A program made the position numbers and the translations under genes. Source: Candidatus Saccharimonadota bacterium (GTDB lineage Bacteria; Patescibacteriota; Saccharimonadia; Saccharimonadales; UBA4665). From it: DNA of 64,000 nt. The notes beneath the pieces were generated by a model. It saw nothing but the letters and a program-made list of their open reading frames with translations, was not told where the DNA came from and did not search any database. Location: NCBI GenBank assembly GCA_028289245.1, contig JAQGGT010000006.1:270948-334947 (forward strand), read 5' to 3'. This document shows positions 63,536 through 64,000 of the stretch, piece after piece. Numbering within the stretch: position 1 is the stretch's first letter; each line of letters begins with the position of its first letter.

Positions 63536-64000
63536 CTAATTGAGCAGGCGGGCGCGCATTTCCTGGAAGCGGGCTTGGTCGGCGGCGGCTTTAATGGCTG
63601 GTGACACCGGCTGGGCAGCGGGCGCCGTCCGGGCTCGTGGCTTACCGCCAACGATGTTGACCACCGGGATAACAATCGGACTGCGGCCAGTTTGCTCGTA
63701 CAAAAAGTGCAGCATAAAGTCGCGCATTTCTTGCTTAAAGCGGTCGAGGTCGACGCGCCCAAAGCGCTGCTGCACGGCCCGCTTTAGTTCGCTACGGAAT
63801 AGGCTCATCAGCTCTTCGGAATCGCGCATGGCGATAAAACCGCGGCTGATCACGTCCGGGCTGGTCAGCAGCTGACCAGACTTTTTGTCGATCGTCAGGA
63901 TGACGGCCAGAATACCTTCTTCGCTGAGCATCAGCCGATCCTTGACGACGATACCGCTCACCACCGAACCGTTCTGGTCGACCAGCAGGCTGCCGTGCGG
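63536..64000 (-). CDS. rnj: Ribonuclease J, C-terminal part, cut by the window edge
   Basis: The frame runs off the right edge (no stop to base 64000). The 154 visible residues match the end of RNase J: VVKDRLMLSEEGILAVILTIDKKSGQLLTSPDVISRGFIAM (core C-terminus) and the ARG-like C-terminal domain with FLYEQTGRSPIVIPVV. RNase J is a 5'-3' exo/endonuclease in rRNA maturation and mRNA decay. A start at 63964 would be artificial. Confidence 0.87.
   Translation of the reverse strand, partial: PHGSLLVDQNGSVVSGIVVKDRLMLSEEGILAVILTIDKKSGQLLTSPDVISRGFIAMRDSEELMSLFRSELKRAVQQRFGRVDLDRFKQEMRDFMLHFLYEQTGRSPIVIPVVNIVGGKPRARTAPAAQPVSPAIKAAADQARFQEMRARLLN

Overview
The window reads as a piece of a small bacterial chromosome of medium GC. 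TGA serves as a normal stop (for example ruvX ends in TGA inside an ATGA overlap with mltG), so this is not a code-25 lineage. The gene set points to the Candidate Phyla Radiation, most likely Candidatus Saccharibacteria (TM7): an FtsA-like ATPase followed by a baseplate-J-like membrane protein, many anchored proteins of unknown function, LysM-CHAP and MltG wall enzymes, RNase J, and few biosynthetic genes. This assignment is inference; no 16S or marker tree is available. I see no CRISPR array, prophage, transposase or insertion sequence.

Layout. 0-15.8 kb: an edge-truncated metallophosphoesterase, an HD hydrolase, envelope proteins, an FtsA-like/baseplate-J-like pair, ruvX-mltG, a LysM-CHAP amidase with a long leader, obgE, sbcB, and small membrane and unknown proteins. 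15.8-30.1 kb: uvrA, a DedA protein, ribosomal protein L25, a CmoM-like methyltransferase, a two-gene ABC exporter, a tail-anchored unknown protein, glyA, murB, an HTH/DUF3467-like protein and a YdjM-like protein. 30.1-38.3 kb: an accessory-looking stretch with two mini-proteins behind palindromes, two paralogous unusual methyltransferase-like proteins, a Crp-type and an XRE-type regulator, an alpha/beta hydrolase, a DUF1345 membrane protein, a GNAT protein and an unknown. 38.3-43.7 kb: a MarR-controlled MMPL exporter, then NUDIX, NADAR, HD and DUF6624-like genes. 43.7-48.7 kb: two tRNA-Arg genes, each behind the same unusual tRNA-mimicking leader, with a spermidine-synthase-like protein, an unknown and folC. 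48.7-57.2 kb: a DnaQ/GIY-YIG fusion and an envelope-stress-like module (uppP, response regulator, histidine kinase, FtsX-type permease, ATPase), then a malectin/beta-helix surface protein. 57.2-64 kb: redox enzymes, NUDIX, ilvE, an ABC exporter, an unknown membrane protein and the end of an RNase J gene.

Three regulatory patterns run through the window. First, many genes have a -10 box ending 6-7 bases before the start codon and no ribosome binding site, which implies leaderless mRNAs; this also decides several start codons. Second, the response-regulator operon and the permease operon share a TTTAAG direct repeat of 11-base period, placed at the same distance from the -10 box. Third, both tRNA-Arg genes are preceded by an 89-90 base leader that copies the first 18 bases of its own tRNA, followed by an identical 20-base core and a segment complementary to the tRNA D-arm. 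I regard the third as the best candidate for an undescribed system.
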